Assembly (NCBI RefSeq): GCF_021730395.1
Contig: NC_069366.1
Coordinates: 88,524,501 to 88,588,500 of the forward strand
Origin: Mercenaria mercenaria
Taxonomy: Eukaryota > Mollusca > Bivalvia > Venerida > Veneridae
Direction: 5' to 3'
Length of the DNA stretch: 64,000 bases
The notes beneath the pieces are model-generated. The model was not told the origin of the DNA. It ran no database searches and worked only from the letters and a program-made list of their open reading frames with translations. Positions 1 to 10,474 of this stretch are shown here, one piece after another; within the stretch, counting starts at the first letter, position 1; each line of letters opens with the position of its first letter. The translations under genes were made by a program, and so were the position numbers.

Positions 1-732
1 TAATATTTGTGCTTTGTCAGAAGAAATCATACCTAATATTTATGCATTAAAGATATCATTTAATTTGCGTTAATTAGTGTTAATTGGCATTCATCGAGTT
101 TCTGATATTATCAATGCCTGGGGAAATCTGAAGGAGTTTCCATGTAACTACTGATTATCGATTTTCTATAATTAGCCTAATTAACATGTGATCATATTTG
201 CGCTTGTTTGAATCGAAAACGAGGCAATGCTGCCGAAATTTCGACAATTTTCGTAGATCACTAGGTCTGCATTAAAATAACATCTTGATAGCTATGACCA
301 AATTTAAGTTTATACTTACATATTTAAAAGTTGTTACAAATTGCTAGAAAAGCTATGGGAGGTACAAGCTGGTATTTGTCTATGGCCTGGAAATGTTTGG
401 AAACCGGATTATTGCTTTCAGAGTTATTGTTCTTTATTAAACACCCGCATATTACGGGTGTAATATAGGTGGCGCTGCCGTCGGAAAACAGGTTTCCCCA
501 GGCTGTCAATTTGCAGGTAGAAAAAAAAGTTAGAAATTGTCAGACTGGATTCCCAGGCTACACTCACCTATACAAATTCATGAAGTGTCTGATTCATATG
601 CCGTAACAAGCCTCTAGCACCAGCTTGAGTAATGGGTTTGTTTTTCTGTAGGACCAGAAATGATACCAAGACTTGATACAAGTATGTGGCAACTTTAACA
701 GCCATGCTTCACTTTTAAAACTGCAGTTTGTG
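1..732. other. intergenic or intronic DNA, nothing recognised
   Basis: AT-rich sequence with short random open frames only. It lies directly upstream of the TMEM170-like terminal exon and is therefore probably part of that gene's last intron. I looked for an earlier TMEM170 exon here and did not find one. Confidence 0.5.
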
Positions 733-876
733 CGTCTGATCATGGTCTGCACTGTCGCTATTCAGTCAGTAAAATGTCAGTGAACACCCCTTAGAATAAT
801 AAACAATAATAAATGGTATTGCCCATACTGAATGATGGACCAGTCCATTTTAGAAATTTAGCAGGCTAAAGGTTAA
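733..876 (-). mobile_element. partial palindromic element, family 2
   Basis: Reverse-orientation partial copy of the short element seen whole at 10093-10305 and 62787-62992. The shared blocks are a GATCATGGTCTGCACT core, a segment matching the blocks around ACTGGTCCATCATTCA, and the terminal GCTAAAGGTTAA. The other arm of the palindrome is missing. No coding capacity. Confidence 0.75.
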
Positions 877-981
877 TTATGCAGAGGTCTTGATTATTAG
901 ATCACCACAAAATAGTCAAAAGGGCATATATTTATACGTTGTATAACCATACACTTGAAATGTCGTCCTGTATATTTTTAG

Positions 982-1112
982 GTGCAGCCATTGCAGGGTT
1001 TTACAGAGCGTCTGATGTAGAGATGATGCCATTCTATGCTTTGTTGTGGGGACTTGGACAGACTATCATAGGAATGGTGTTTTCTTTCACAAGAATCCTT
1101 GCAACATTGTGA
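982..1112 (+). CDS. TMEM170: TMEM170-like membrane protein, last coding exon
   Basis: A TTTTTAG acceptor precedes a frame that opens after two carried-in bases and ends at TGA. The 42 residues begin AAIAGFYRASDVEMMPF, continue ALLWGLGQT and end SFTRILATL. The ending and the pattern (AAxAGxYR, then M-P-x-x-ALxWGxGQT, then SFxRILATL) match the C-terminal quarter of the animal TMEM170A/B family as I remember it. These are small multi-pass proteins of the ER and nuclear envelope; this stretch would cover the final transmembrane helix. Earlier exons lie outside the window to the left. The 3' UTR begins at 1113 and has a hAT-like element inserted 66 bases after the stop. The family call is from recognition, not a search. 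Confidence 0.82.
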
Positions 1113-1178
1113 TACATTTGTATGTTGTACCATACAGATATGAAACCTCATGTGGATGTGATATACAGATCCAAATAC

Positions 1179-1956
1179 TAGTGATGGGCAAATCGGTTAG
1201 ATTTGCCATCCGATTAATCGGCATAATCGGACAAGCCAACCGATTCGATTAATCGGATATAATCGGATAATCGGTTACTCTAGTTACATATATATAAGTT
1301 CACCTCACAGTGTATATTTTATGTCATTACTTAAGAAATGAACCACACAGACAAATATTCTATTTCTATTGTATCCCTTCATAAACACGAGTAAGTTAAC
1401 AGCATAAAAGTAAAATAGATGTTAAGATAGTAAACTTCAAATCAGATACTCTTAATTTCAACAGTGACTTATCCAGTGTTATTTAATTAAACTTTTTTGG
1501 AGCAAAATAAGTATTAACGATTTATTTATTCTTAATTAATGACAGGAATGATTTCAATCCCACAAAAGCAAAAAATGAAAATACCTTTGCTAATATGCTG
1601 GCGTAAATTTTACGGCATGCAATGCATACTGCCATACTTATGTCAAGAGTTTAGGTTGATGGTTTTCCCGGATTAATTTTGTAAAAGCCACATATCTTCC
1701 AAAATCTGGGTTATCACAGATGACTTCAATTTCTTTCGAGACTTTGGAGGAAGCCATTTTTACGTAGAGTAGTTTCCCTTGGCGTAACTGCCCTAAAGAA
1801 CCGTAAATACCAAAAAGAAAAAGGTCAGAAACAACTAAATTATCCCTTTAGGGTGCCAAGTAATTAATCGGTCTGGGAAAAGTGAAGTCGGCGATCGCGC
1901 TCATGAATGCAACGCCAACGATTATTCGATTGTTGCCGATTGTCGGCCCATCACTA
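1179..1956. mobile_element. hAT-like non-autonomous DNA element in the TMEM170-like 3' UTR
   Basis: Terminal inverted repeats begin TAGTGATGGGC on both ends, followed by related ATCGG-rich sequence. An 8-bp direct repeat CCAAATAC flanks both ends (1171-1178 and 1957-1964), the target-site length typical of hAT elements. Next to the left terminus are several copies of an ATCGG/TAATCGG motif. At 778 bp it is far too short for a transposase. It holds one short open frame on the - strand (separate entry). Confidence 0.88.
1638..1757 (-). CDS. 39-codon open frame inside the hAT-like element
   Basis: An ATG in reasonable context opens MASSKVSKEIEVICDNPDFG and ends at TAA after 39 codons. The composition looks protein-like (charged start, no low complexity). 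It could be the remaining N-terminus of a hAT transposase, a captured host fragment, or chance. No domain recognised; its only context is the element around it. Confidence 0.25.
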   Translation of the reverse strand: MASSKVSKEIEVICDNPDFGRYVAFTKLIRENHQPKLLT

Positions 1957-2522
1957 CCAAATACTCACAAATTGCAAATACATGTGTATCTGTTAATTTG
2001 ATAATATACGATATATGGTAGAGAAAAGAAGACTGTATGATACAGATTGAAATCCTCGCAGGAGTGTGGAATTTATATTTATTATACACCTGTGTAAATT
2101 CTGTTGAATATATGGCTTGTACTTCAAAAGTGCTGATAGATACAAACAGGCAGAAAACGAATTCCGTATTGTACTGTAAATCCTGTATTGTGCATGTTCC
2201 CATACTGTATTCATGACCTGACACAGTTATGTAAACAAAAAACCTCACTCAGTTCTATATTCAAATCAGTAAAGCTTGAAGATTAATTGGCCAGAAACAA
2301 AACAACAGAGAAAAAAAGTGGAGGTATAATATGATAAAAGGGTCATTATAACAGGAGCACCTTCCACACCTCGTTTGATTTAACCTGTCAAAATAATCTC
2401 TAGCTGATTACAGCATCCTAGGTCATGATACTGTTATAATAACCCATTTATATCCTACAGACTCTGCAGTATTGTGATATATATCATACAGATTGGAATC
2501 CTTATAACATTGTGATAATAAT
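1957..2522. other. probable 3' flank of the TMEM170-like gene, no feature seen
   Basis: AT-rich sequence. Apart from the 8-bp target-site copy at its left edge nothing is recognisable; the short open frames show no family resemblance. Confidence 0.4.
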
Positions 2523-2728
2523 GAACCGTGCCATGGGAAAACCAACATAGTGGCTTTGCGACCAGCATGGATCCAGACCAGCCTGCGCATCCGCGCAGTC
2601 TGGTCAGGATCTATGCTATTCGCTAACGGTTTCTCTAATTGCAGTAGGCTTTAAAAGTGGATGCGCAGGCTGGTCTGGATCCATGCTCGTCGCAAACCCA
2701 CTATGTTGCTTTTCTCATGGCACGGCTC
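2523..2728. mobile_element. palindromic element, family 1 (copy 1)
   Basis: Begins GAACCGTGCCATG and ends CATGGCACGGCTC. The two arms are nearly complementary and carry CAGACCAGCCTGCGCATC and its complement. Part of the inner right arm is missing, so the copy is shorter (206 bp) than the full 235-239 bp copies at 46824, 50321 and 53931. No open frame. Confidence 0.85.
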
Positions 2729-3379
2729 ATATATTTCATTCAGATGCTGTTGCATATTTAGTATCTTAGCAGCCCAGGCTACTTAGACCTTGCATAGAAG
2801 GTGGCGATGTTCTGATACTATGCAGACATTCTGTTAAAGTACTGGTTTAACAGTTTCCAGTTACATGTGGCTGTTGTATTTGTCACATTTTTGTGCCCCA
2901 CATACCTAACTCCCAAAAATATGGTAAGATGGGGTTTTAGCTTTAAGATTACCATGTCCATCCTTCCATATTTGTCCCAAAAAGTGTTTAACGTAGAACC
3001 AAGAAACATCATAGGATTTGTATGTACATGTATGCATGTAAAGTTGTGAAGGAACATGTATGTAAAATTGTGAAGGAACATGTATACCAGTGAAAGGGAT
3101 CTTACTTAACCAAAAAAACATGGTCAAATGATTTTATCATAAACATGCAATCACTGTTACTGGAATATGACAAAACTGGATAAAATCAAATTCATGCTTT
3201 TAATCTACATTGACTTTTCACATTTCACATTCCAGAAAGCAGTAAATTAAAACATCAGGTGTATGAATGTCAATTTTTCTTGAATCTGACTAAAGTTTAC
3301 AAGACTGAAATAAATCATGTCTCCCTCATGTAATGGGGGAAACATAATGATTTAGTGCTCTTCATCTGTTTGTATGTCA
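2729..3379. other. no gene seen
   Basis: Contains a small direct repeat around 3040-3085 (a TGTATGTAAA/GTTGTGAAGGAACATGTAT unit present twice). Otherwise unremarkable AT-rich sequence. Confidence 0.4.
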
Positions 3380-4260
3380 CAAAATGTGTCAACACAACTC
3401 CACTGACATCACTGGATGGATTTACACCAAACTTCACATCATTGCCAAGCCTAGGTGTGCATATCATTAGCATTTTCTGGTTCTTTGATTTTCGGTGGAG
3501 TTATGGCCCTTGATTCATCAAATTTTACATTGTTTTGGCCAGTTCTGTTATACTATTGGGCTGATTTCCACCAAACCTTACAGGAGTTATCAGTTCCAGC
3601 CTCATTGTGCTTATTGTTGGCATTTTACGGTTTGATGGTTTTAGCAGACTTCTGGCCCAGTATTCCTCAAATTTTACATTTTGGCAAGTTCTCTTTTCTT
3701 TTTTAGTGGATTTCCACCAAATCTGACAGGAGTAATCAGTGCCAAGTCTTATTTTGCATACCGGTATTATCAGCATGTTCTGGTAAAGTGGTTTTCAGGA
3801 AAGTTCTGACAAATTCTCCTACACCATTGGGCAGACTTCCATCAAACCTGACAGGAGATATCAGAGCCAAGCTTAGTTATACATGTACATGTTATCCGCA
3901 TACTCTGGTTCAGTGCCTTTCAGCAGAGTTACAGCCCTTGACTTGTCATTTCTTACAGTGTTTACACTACTTGCTGTATACAATTAGGCTGAATTTCACC
4001 AAACCTCACAAGTGATTAGTATGAAGCATAGTTGTGCATATTGTCATCATGTTCTGATTAAACAATTTTCAGTAGAGTCATGACCCTTGATTTTTCACAT
4101 TCTTTGATCTGTTCTATTTTCCTATACCACTGATTGGAATTTCACCAAACTTCACAGAAGAGCTTAGTTGTATATATCATTGGAATAATAATGCTATAAT
4201 TCAGTGATTTTACCTGGAGTTATGGCCCATAATTTGTGGCATTTTGCAAATTTCAGTTTG
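3380..4260. repeat. degenerate tandem array, ~140-190 bp units
   Basis: Five to six diverged units, each with a TTCACCAAAC/TCCACCAAAC block, a CAGGAG-TATCAG block, a GTTATGGCCC-like block and AAATTTTACA. Arrays of this kind are common in bivalve intergenic DNA. The short open frames in it follow the repeat phase and are not genes. Confidence 0.7.
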
Positions 4261-4927
4261 GTGAGTGGTTGGAGATATACATGTATGTTTTTGTGAAAAA
4301 CAATCTCTACTTTCGTTTCTCTGTATGTTTAAAAGTTTATGATTGTAAACATAAACCAGACGGAACTTGAAAAATTTCTTCCTGAAAGCATGGTAAACTA
4401 TGTACATGTGACATATCGCTAAATAAGTTTCATCATTATTTTGTTATCATATTTAACAAAAAGCATTTTTCTTTGATAAAAAGTGCCATAATAGATATGA
4501 TTTTTAAAGTTATCACGTATTTATTAAATAAATGTTTAATTATAAATACAGTGTTTCCTCATTTAACAATGACCCTGTCAATTGGAACCATACTGTGAAA
4601 GTCATTAGCACCCATACTGTGTCAAGGCAGACAGGAATTCCTTGGCCAACAGGCAAGACATAGCCTTTAAGAAGGTTAAAAAATAGTCTTATAGTTGATT
4701 TAAAAAGATTATAATAAGGTATTACCACATGCATATTGTCAATACTGAACCAAACAGCTAAACTGTTTGGACTTCTCAAGAAATAATTGTCAATCTTTTG
4801 CATGTTTTAATGTAAGCATGCAATGCCATAAATGGTTGTTTCTTCACTATTCTATTTGATAAAAAGTTAATTAAGTTGCATGGTATGATGTATGGGTCTA
4901 CTTAGATATTTGATAAGACTTGTTTTT
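4261..4927. other. no gene seen between two arrays
   Basis: AT-rich sequence without a recognisable repeat or coding region. The longest frame (about 87 codons, - strand) has no family resemblance. Confidence 0.4.
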
Positions 4928-6260
4928 AGCTCACCTGTCATGTAGCGACAAGGTGAGCTTTTGTGATCGCCCTTTGTCCGTCGTCCATCCGCAGTTTCTT
5001 GTGAACACGATAGAGACCACATTTTGCAATCGATTTTAATCAAACTTTCTCACAACTTTGATTTGCATTATGTCACTGTTCCTTTCGAAAACTGGCCAGA
5101 TCCCATCATTGGTTCCAAAGTTAATGCCCAGTAAAGGGCCAACATTTGCTATTTTGGCTTGTGAACACATTAGAGACATTTTGCAATTGATTTTAATAAA
5201 ACTTGCACATAACTTGTATTGGTATAATATCTCTGTTCCTTTCGAAAACTGGCCAGATCCCATCATTGGTTCCAGAGTTAATGCCCTGTAAAGTGCCAAC
5301 ATTTGCTATTTTGGCTTGTGAACACATTAGAGACATTTTGCAATTGATTTTAATAAAACTTGCACATAACTTGTATTGGTATAATATCTCTGTTCCTTTC
5401 GAAAACTGGCCAGATCCCATCATTGGTTCCAGAGTTAATGCCCTGTAAAGGGCCAACATTTGCTATTTTGGCTTGTGAACACAGAGACATTTTGCAATTG
5501 ATTTTAATAAAACTTGCACATAACTTGTATTGGTATAATATCTCTGTTCCTTTCGAAAACTGGCCAGATCCCATCATGGGTTCCAGAGTTAATGCCCTGT
5601 AAAGAGCCAACATTTGCTATTTTGGCTTGTGAACACATTAGAGACATTTTGCAATTGATTTTAATAAAACTTGCACATAACTTGTATTGGTATAATATCT
5701 CTGTTCCTTTCGAAAACTGGCCAGATCCCATCATGGGTTCCAGAGTTAATGCCCTGTAAAGGGCCAACATTTGCTATTTTGGCTTGTGAACACATTAGAG
5801 ACATTTTGCAATTGATTTTAATAAAACTTGCACATAACTTGTATTGGTATAATATCTCTGTTCCTTTCGAAAACTGGCCAGATCCCATCATGGGTTCCAG
5901 ATTTATGGCTGCTTCAAAGAGCCAACATTTTCTGTTTTGGCTTTTGCAGCTATATAGAGACTTCATATGGTTTGATTTGACACTAACTTGCAAAATACCT
6001 TTAATGACAATAGATCTTGGATTTCATGATGAATCCGGCAGATCCAATCATAGGTTCCATAGTTATGGCCCCTGATTGACCCCTGAAAGAGCCAAATTTG
6101 GTAATATTTACCTTGTGAACACGATACAAGTGACATTTTACATTCGATTTTAAGCACACTTACATACAACTTAAGTCACAATAAGATCTCAGTTTCTTTT
6201 GAAAACCGGCCAGATTCCATCATGGGTTATAGAGTCATTGCCCCTGAAAGGGGCAAAATT
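4928..6260. repeat. 157-bp satellite array with homogenised core
   Basis: Opens with a hairpin (AGCTCACC ... GGTGAGCT, 4928-4959). Units of about 157 bp follow, marked by TTTCGAAAACTGGCCAGATC near 5086, 5240, 5398, 5552, 5709 and 5866. These six are almost identical; units at about 6030 and 6196 are clearly diverged. The open frames on both strands are the same unit read repeatedly and end at each unit, so they are not genes. Confidence 0.9.
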
Positions 6261-6786
6261 TTCTTTCACACACCTGCTCAGTATGACCAAGGCAGATAAT
6301 ATCTCGTGATTGTGTTGCGTATTTTTATCTTGAAATTTAATAAGTATCAATATAAATTGAATAATATCTATTTTAAGTTCAATAAATATAAAGTTTTGAA
6401 AAGATTGAATAGAAAATTGCAATATAGAACAAACTGAGAAAAAATATCAAGTCATTTTATCTGCATTGGTCAAAATGAGAAGGCGAGATTATGTTACGTG
6501 GGGATTTTATACATATTCCCAATCTGACTAAAGTACATCTCCAATTAACGCTATGCACATTGGTTCTGAAGACCTGCTATTGATAGCCTCATTCTGACGA
6601 CCCTTCCGCTAGCCAATCAGAGCCTTACTTACGACATTTTGTATGTGGAAGTAGAAGTTTAAAAAATCTGTATTTAGCCTGGGTTTTTCATATTTACATT
6701 TCCTATGAAGACCACATCACAACTACGCCCTCGTGTTTTGAGAGAAATATGTCACGGTACGGACTTGGTCACGTAAGGTGTCAGAC
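6261..6786. other. no gene seen
   Basis: AT-rich at first, then a more GC-rich stretch from about 6570 that leads into the tRNA-like sequence. Nothing identifiable. Confidence 0.4.
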
Positions 6787-6859
6787 AGCTGGTTAGCTCA
6801 GTCGGTAGGGTATTCGCCCTGTAAGCGAGGGGTCCTGGGTTCGAGCCCCGGACTGACTG
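6787..6859 (+). tRNA. tRNA-Thr(TGT)-like sequence, probably a pseudogene or SINE head
   Basis: Seventy-three bases fold as a cloverleaf: the acceptor strand AGCTGGT pairs with ACTGACT at six of seven positions, the D arm has GCTC, the anticodon stem is TTCGC/GCGAG and the T arm is CTGGG-TTCGAGC-CCCGG. Both internal promoter boxes are good (TAGCTCAGTCGG; GGTTCGAGCCC). The anticodon loop CCTGTAA has C where U33 is nearly invariant, and the D and acceptor stems rely on G-U pairs. That suggests a decayed gene or the head of a SINE; no known SINE body is recognised after it. Confidence 0.55.
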
Positions 6860-7152
6860 CACATTTTTCTCACACTTTGACATTCGACGCAATTTTGATG
6901 GTTCAAATGCTTGTTGAAACAAGTCGTCGGATTGGTTCAAATAAAATATCGGAAATACAAAATATACAGAAGGCGAATGTGAATGGGTCATTCTCAGATC
7001 TTCATTTAGAAGATCAAGTACTTTAGTCAGATTGACATATTCCAACAATAATCTGAGATTTTAAATCACATGTATGTTAATATGATATTTACTGCGGTAA
7101 TGCGTCATATACAGAGCAACTAGATGGGGAACATGACATTAGCGAATGCTAT

Positions 7153-7254
7153 TTAACGTTTAGCCTTCTAAATTTCTAAAATGGACTGGTCCGTCATTCA
7201 ATTTTGGCAGTACCCAAAGGCAGAATTACTTGCTGCCAGCAGGCTAAAGGTTAA
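7153..7254. mobile_element. internally deleted palindromic element, family 2
   Basis: Both ends of family 2 are present (TTAACG-TTTAGCC-TTCTAAATTTCTA at the left, CCAGCAGGCTAAAGGTTAA at the right) but the central GATCAGCCTGCACG hairpin is gone, leaving about 100 bp. Confidence 0.75.
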
Positions 7255-7468
7255 GTTTGTGATATATATTTTGTGTAAGCAATAATGTTTTATTTCATGA
7301 TGATTTAAAATTTAATAATTTATAGCTAAGTAAACTTTGGTTTGGTTTGTGTCATTTGCCAATGTCATTCATTTGGTAAGTCTATCATTCTTACTCTTGG
7401 GAGTATCTCTGGAACTATAGGGTATTTTTGATAATTATGCAAATATGTTCAACGTCATAATACTTCTA

Positions 7469-7592
7469 GGTTATTGGCTTTGTATCGGGAAATATGCACG
7501 AGTTTTGCAGCGGAAATATTGCGCGATTTTAGGAGCGCAATATTCTTCCGCTGAAGAACGAGTGCATATTTCCTGATGCAAAAATAACAACC
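7469..7592. mobile_element. ~125-bp foldback (hairpin) element
   Basis: Almost the whole stretch pairs with itself: GGGAAATATGCAC-GAG on the left matches CTCG-GTGCATATTTCC on the right, and GCAGCGGAA-ATATTGCGC matches GCGCAATATT-CTTCCGC around a short ATTTTAG loop. The outer AGGTTATT is mirrored by AATAACAACCT. It looks like a miniature foldback element. Confidence 0.75.
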
Positions 7593-8159
7593 TTTTTATT
7601 ACAAACATGTCTACACGTATAAATGTAATGAAATTAATGCAAATTTGTTCAATTGCCTGAATAAGATTTACAATACTGAACTAACTAAAAGAATTAATGC
7701 AACAACACATTAAACTACTCATGCACCCAATATGAAATTCAGGCATCAGCATATGGAAACAATTGACGTTTCTGGTTCCATTGTCACTTAACGAGGAATA
7801 GGAACGAGTATGGCGATACACATCAAGGTCACATATGAGACCAAATAGCTTTATTTCGTGCCTGCTCCATATTTTCTAAGCTACTGAAAGGGTTTTCGTA
7901 AGACAAGCAAAAAGTACTTTCTCTGTACCAAAGCGGCTTCTTTAAGCATGAATCACATTCAATGAAACTATGTCATGATGTTTTGAACTCTACATCTCAA
8001 GAATAGAAAGTACTAGTTTGCTTTTGATGCTATGAAGTGCGTTTTTACTTTAAAATAAGCATAGAAATGAGAACCCTCTCTAAAGGTATTCAGATGTAGG
8101 CACTATATAGTCTGTGGCATCATCATATGGTCATGGTTGCTGCTAGAGCTAAAAAAGAA
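7593..8159. other. no gene seen
   Basis: AT-rich, no long frame and no repeat recognised. Confidence 0.4.
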
Positions 8160-8375
8160 ATACATATTAACGATTTATCTGATGAACCGGTTGATGGATC
8201 TTCATCAAACTTGTCCGTAGCGTAAGGGTTTCTCTCAGATATATTCAAATGGAGACACTTAGCCTCTTTTAGGAGCCACTGGAGCTAAAAATAGAAAATC
8301 TTTAAACGAATTATTCTCTCGAACCTCTTGATCGAACTTCATCATACTTAGTGTGTAGTACCATAATAAGGTAGG
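8160..8375. repeat. fragment of degenerate ~150-bp repeat
   Basis: Contains the blocks seen in the long arrays further on: GATGGATCTTCATCAAACTT, GTCCGTAGCGTAAGG, CAAATGGAGACACTTAGCC and AGCTAAAAATAGAAAATCTT. Confidence 0.6.
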
Positions 8376-8398
8376 CTCTATGGTGGAAGGGAAAATCC

Positions 8399-8442
8399 TT
8401 CCCCCTCCCCCCCCCCCCCCCCCCCCCCCCCCCCCACCCCCC
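8399..8442 (+). repeat. poly-C tract
   Basis: About 44 bases that are nearly all C, with one T and one A interruption. Such tracts are hard to sequence, so the true length is uncertain. Confidence 0.95.
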
Positions 8443-8961
8443 TAGAGATTTTTTAAGACCCTACATTCCTAAAAGTAAGTCTGTAGAGCATATTTCTCAA
8501 TATCTGGTTCTTTATAATTTACATGTTTTATACGTTACCTAAAAGATAATTGATCTATAAAAATCAAAAGGCATGTCTTTATAGCTTTATAGAAGAAACA
8601 ACCAAACATGTGAGTAGTTTAGATTAATAGTTTGTAGAAAGTGTAACTGACAACGCTGTTGTTTCTGAATTCTAATCTGTCATTTAATGTTGTAATTTAC
8701 GTTAAACAAATTTTAGAGATAAAGATGCAAGGTAGATGTTCAGATTTGAACAAATTTAATGTAAAGGTAAAATCAATGTAGCTCCCTGTTGACATATAAG
8801 CTTACTATACCTTACCAAATGTTAAATAAAGTGATTAAATAATCTTTGATCTGCTGAAACAGATCATTTTTTAATCTGCTTGGTATTTTGTGTGTATATG
8901 ATAACTATATGATCTACGGTGGCAAATGATATAGAGTATAACGTCATACATTTTTACACTT
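8443..8961. other. no gene seen
   Basis: AT-rich stretch with no recognised repeat or coding region. Confidence 0.4.
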
Positions 8962-9179
8962 GAGCCGCACCATGAGAAAACCAACATGGCGCATTTGCGA
9001 CCAACATGGATCCAGACTAGCCTGCGCAGGATCCATGCTGTTCGCTAATGGTTTCTCTTATTGCAATAGGCTTTGAAAGTGAACAGCATGGATCCTGACC
9101 AGACTGCGCGGAAGCGCAGGCTGGTCTGGATCCATGCTGGTCGCAAACCTACTATGTTGGTTTTCTCATGGCGCGGCTC
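8962..9179. mobile_element. palindromic element, family 1 (copy 2)
   Basis: GAGCCGCACCATGAGAAAAC at the left and its near complement ending GCGCGGCTC at the right. The left inner arm is shortened, so the element is 218 bp. No clean target-site duplication is visible here, unlike the younger copies. Confidence 0.85.
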
Positions 9180-9794
9180 ACATGCATATTGTTTATGATG
9201 TTTATTACTAAGCGTTAAGTATTTTGTTACGTACATGAACAATACATAATGATACACGCCTGTTAAGTTAGCACATTTACAATCCTTATGGTTAACATTA
9301 TAAATAAACTAACAATTTTAAGAATTTAATGATTTCTTTTGAATATAATTAATTGTGAAAAAAGAACTGATATACGTTTTCTTTGTAATTATACATCATC
9401 AATTTATAATCATTAGAAATATTTTACAATGATACTCATTAAATTCTCATCTGATAAAACAACAACTTTTACCTCTTAAAACTCTATAAATTAAGAATTT
9501 ATTTACAATTCAACAATCACAATGCGCACATTTTATGGTGTAAATATGGCGGATTTTGTTGACAAATCATCATCCTAGAGCGGACATTTTGCCAAGTATG
9601 TGAGTTTTTCTTTCACTTTGGAAACATTGCATGCGTGCATTCTGTGACCACGCTTATCTCCTCCCGACAATTTACCCTGTGTCTGTACCTGGCGCCATAA
9701 AAAATTATTGAACGTTTTATACGGAGATAAATAGTTCAAGTCCTGCTCAAGTCCACTTTTCCAACGATTTTTGTAAAAATAAAAAAGTACAAGT
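9180..9794. other. no gene seen
   Basis: AT-rich to about 9550, then mixed sequence up to the inverted repeat. No coding evidence. Confidence 0.4.
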
Positions 9795-10474
9795 TCGACC
9801 ACATTTATGATAACCAAGGCTTTAGAATTATTTTAAAATTCTTACTTACGACTGCACAGCACAAGTACAAGAACCTTTAATTGCCGTTTTTTTTCTTATT
9901 TAAGCCGATTTTAGTAGATTTTACGAAGAATATTAACACAATTTGGTCTCTATTCGGGTCACTTTGTACTGCGTAAGAGTTACCCCAATGTACATGGAAA
10001 GTTCGATAGCCGAAAACTGAAAACGGGTTGGCTATCGAAATGTTTTGTGGTGACTTTCCTTGTTCATTGGAATGGTATCATACTAGTAACTCTTAACCTT
10101 TACTCTGCTAAATTTCTAAAATGAACTGGTCCATCATTCAATTTTGACAGTATCACTTATTATTCAAATGGGTGTTCACTGAAAATCTACTGACTGAATA
10201 GTGAACAGTGCAGACCATGATCAGCCTGCACGGATGTCCGGACTGATCATGGTCTGCACTGGTCGCAAAGACAAACCCAATTACCGCCGGCAGAGTAAAG
10301 GTTAAACAGTACAGAGTGACCCGAATAGAGACCAAAATGTTTTAACGTCCCCCGTAAGATACTGAAATCGGCTTAAACAAGGAAAAATCGGCAATAAAAG
10401 GTTTCTTGTAGTTCTATGCAGCCGTAAGTAAAAATTAATAATTTTAAAGCCTTGGCTATCATAAATTCGGTCGA
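9795..10474. mobile_element. 680-bp element with ~170-bp inverted arms
   Basis: The left arm (about 9795-9972) and right arm (about 10308-10474) are inverted copies: TTTATGATAACCAAGGCTTT pairs with AAAGCCTTGGCTATCATAAA, and GGTCTCTATTCGGGTCACT pairs with AGTGACCCGAATAGAGACC. The spacer holds a complete family 2 palindromic element. No transposase frame. The outer ends start near TCGACC/GGTCGA; no target duplication was resolved. Confidence 0.75.
10093..10305 (+). mobile_element. palindromic element, family 2 (full copy)
   Basis: Runs from TTAACCTTTACTCTGC to GCAGAGTAAAGGTTAA, so the ends are inverted repeats. The centre holds a second hairpin, CAGACCATGATCAG ... CTGATCATGGTCTG. It sits in the loop of the larger inverted repeat and so was probably inserted into it. 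Confidence 0.85.

Noticed and set aside
1922-2248. 108-codon frame on the - strand
   Set aside because: Crosses the edge of the hAT-like element into AT-rich flank; no protein-like pattern.
5036-6075. Series of 80-134 codon frames on both strands
   Set aside because: Each is the same 157-bp satellite unit read again; the frames follow the repeat and match no family.
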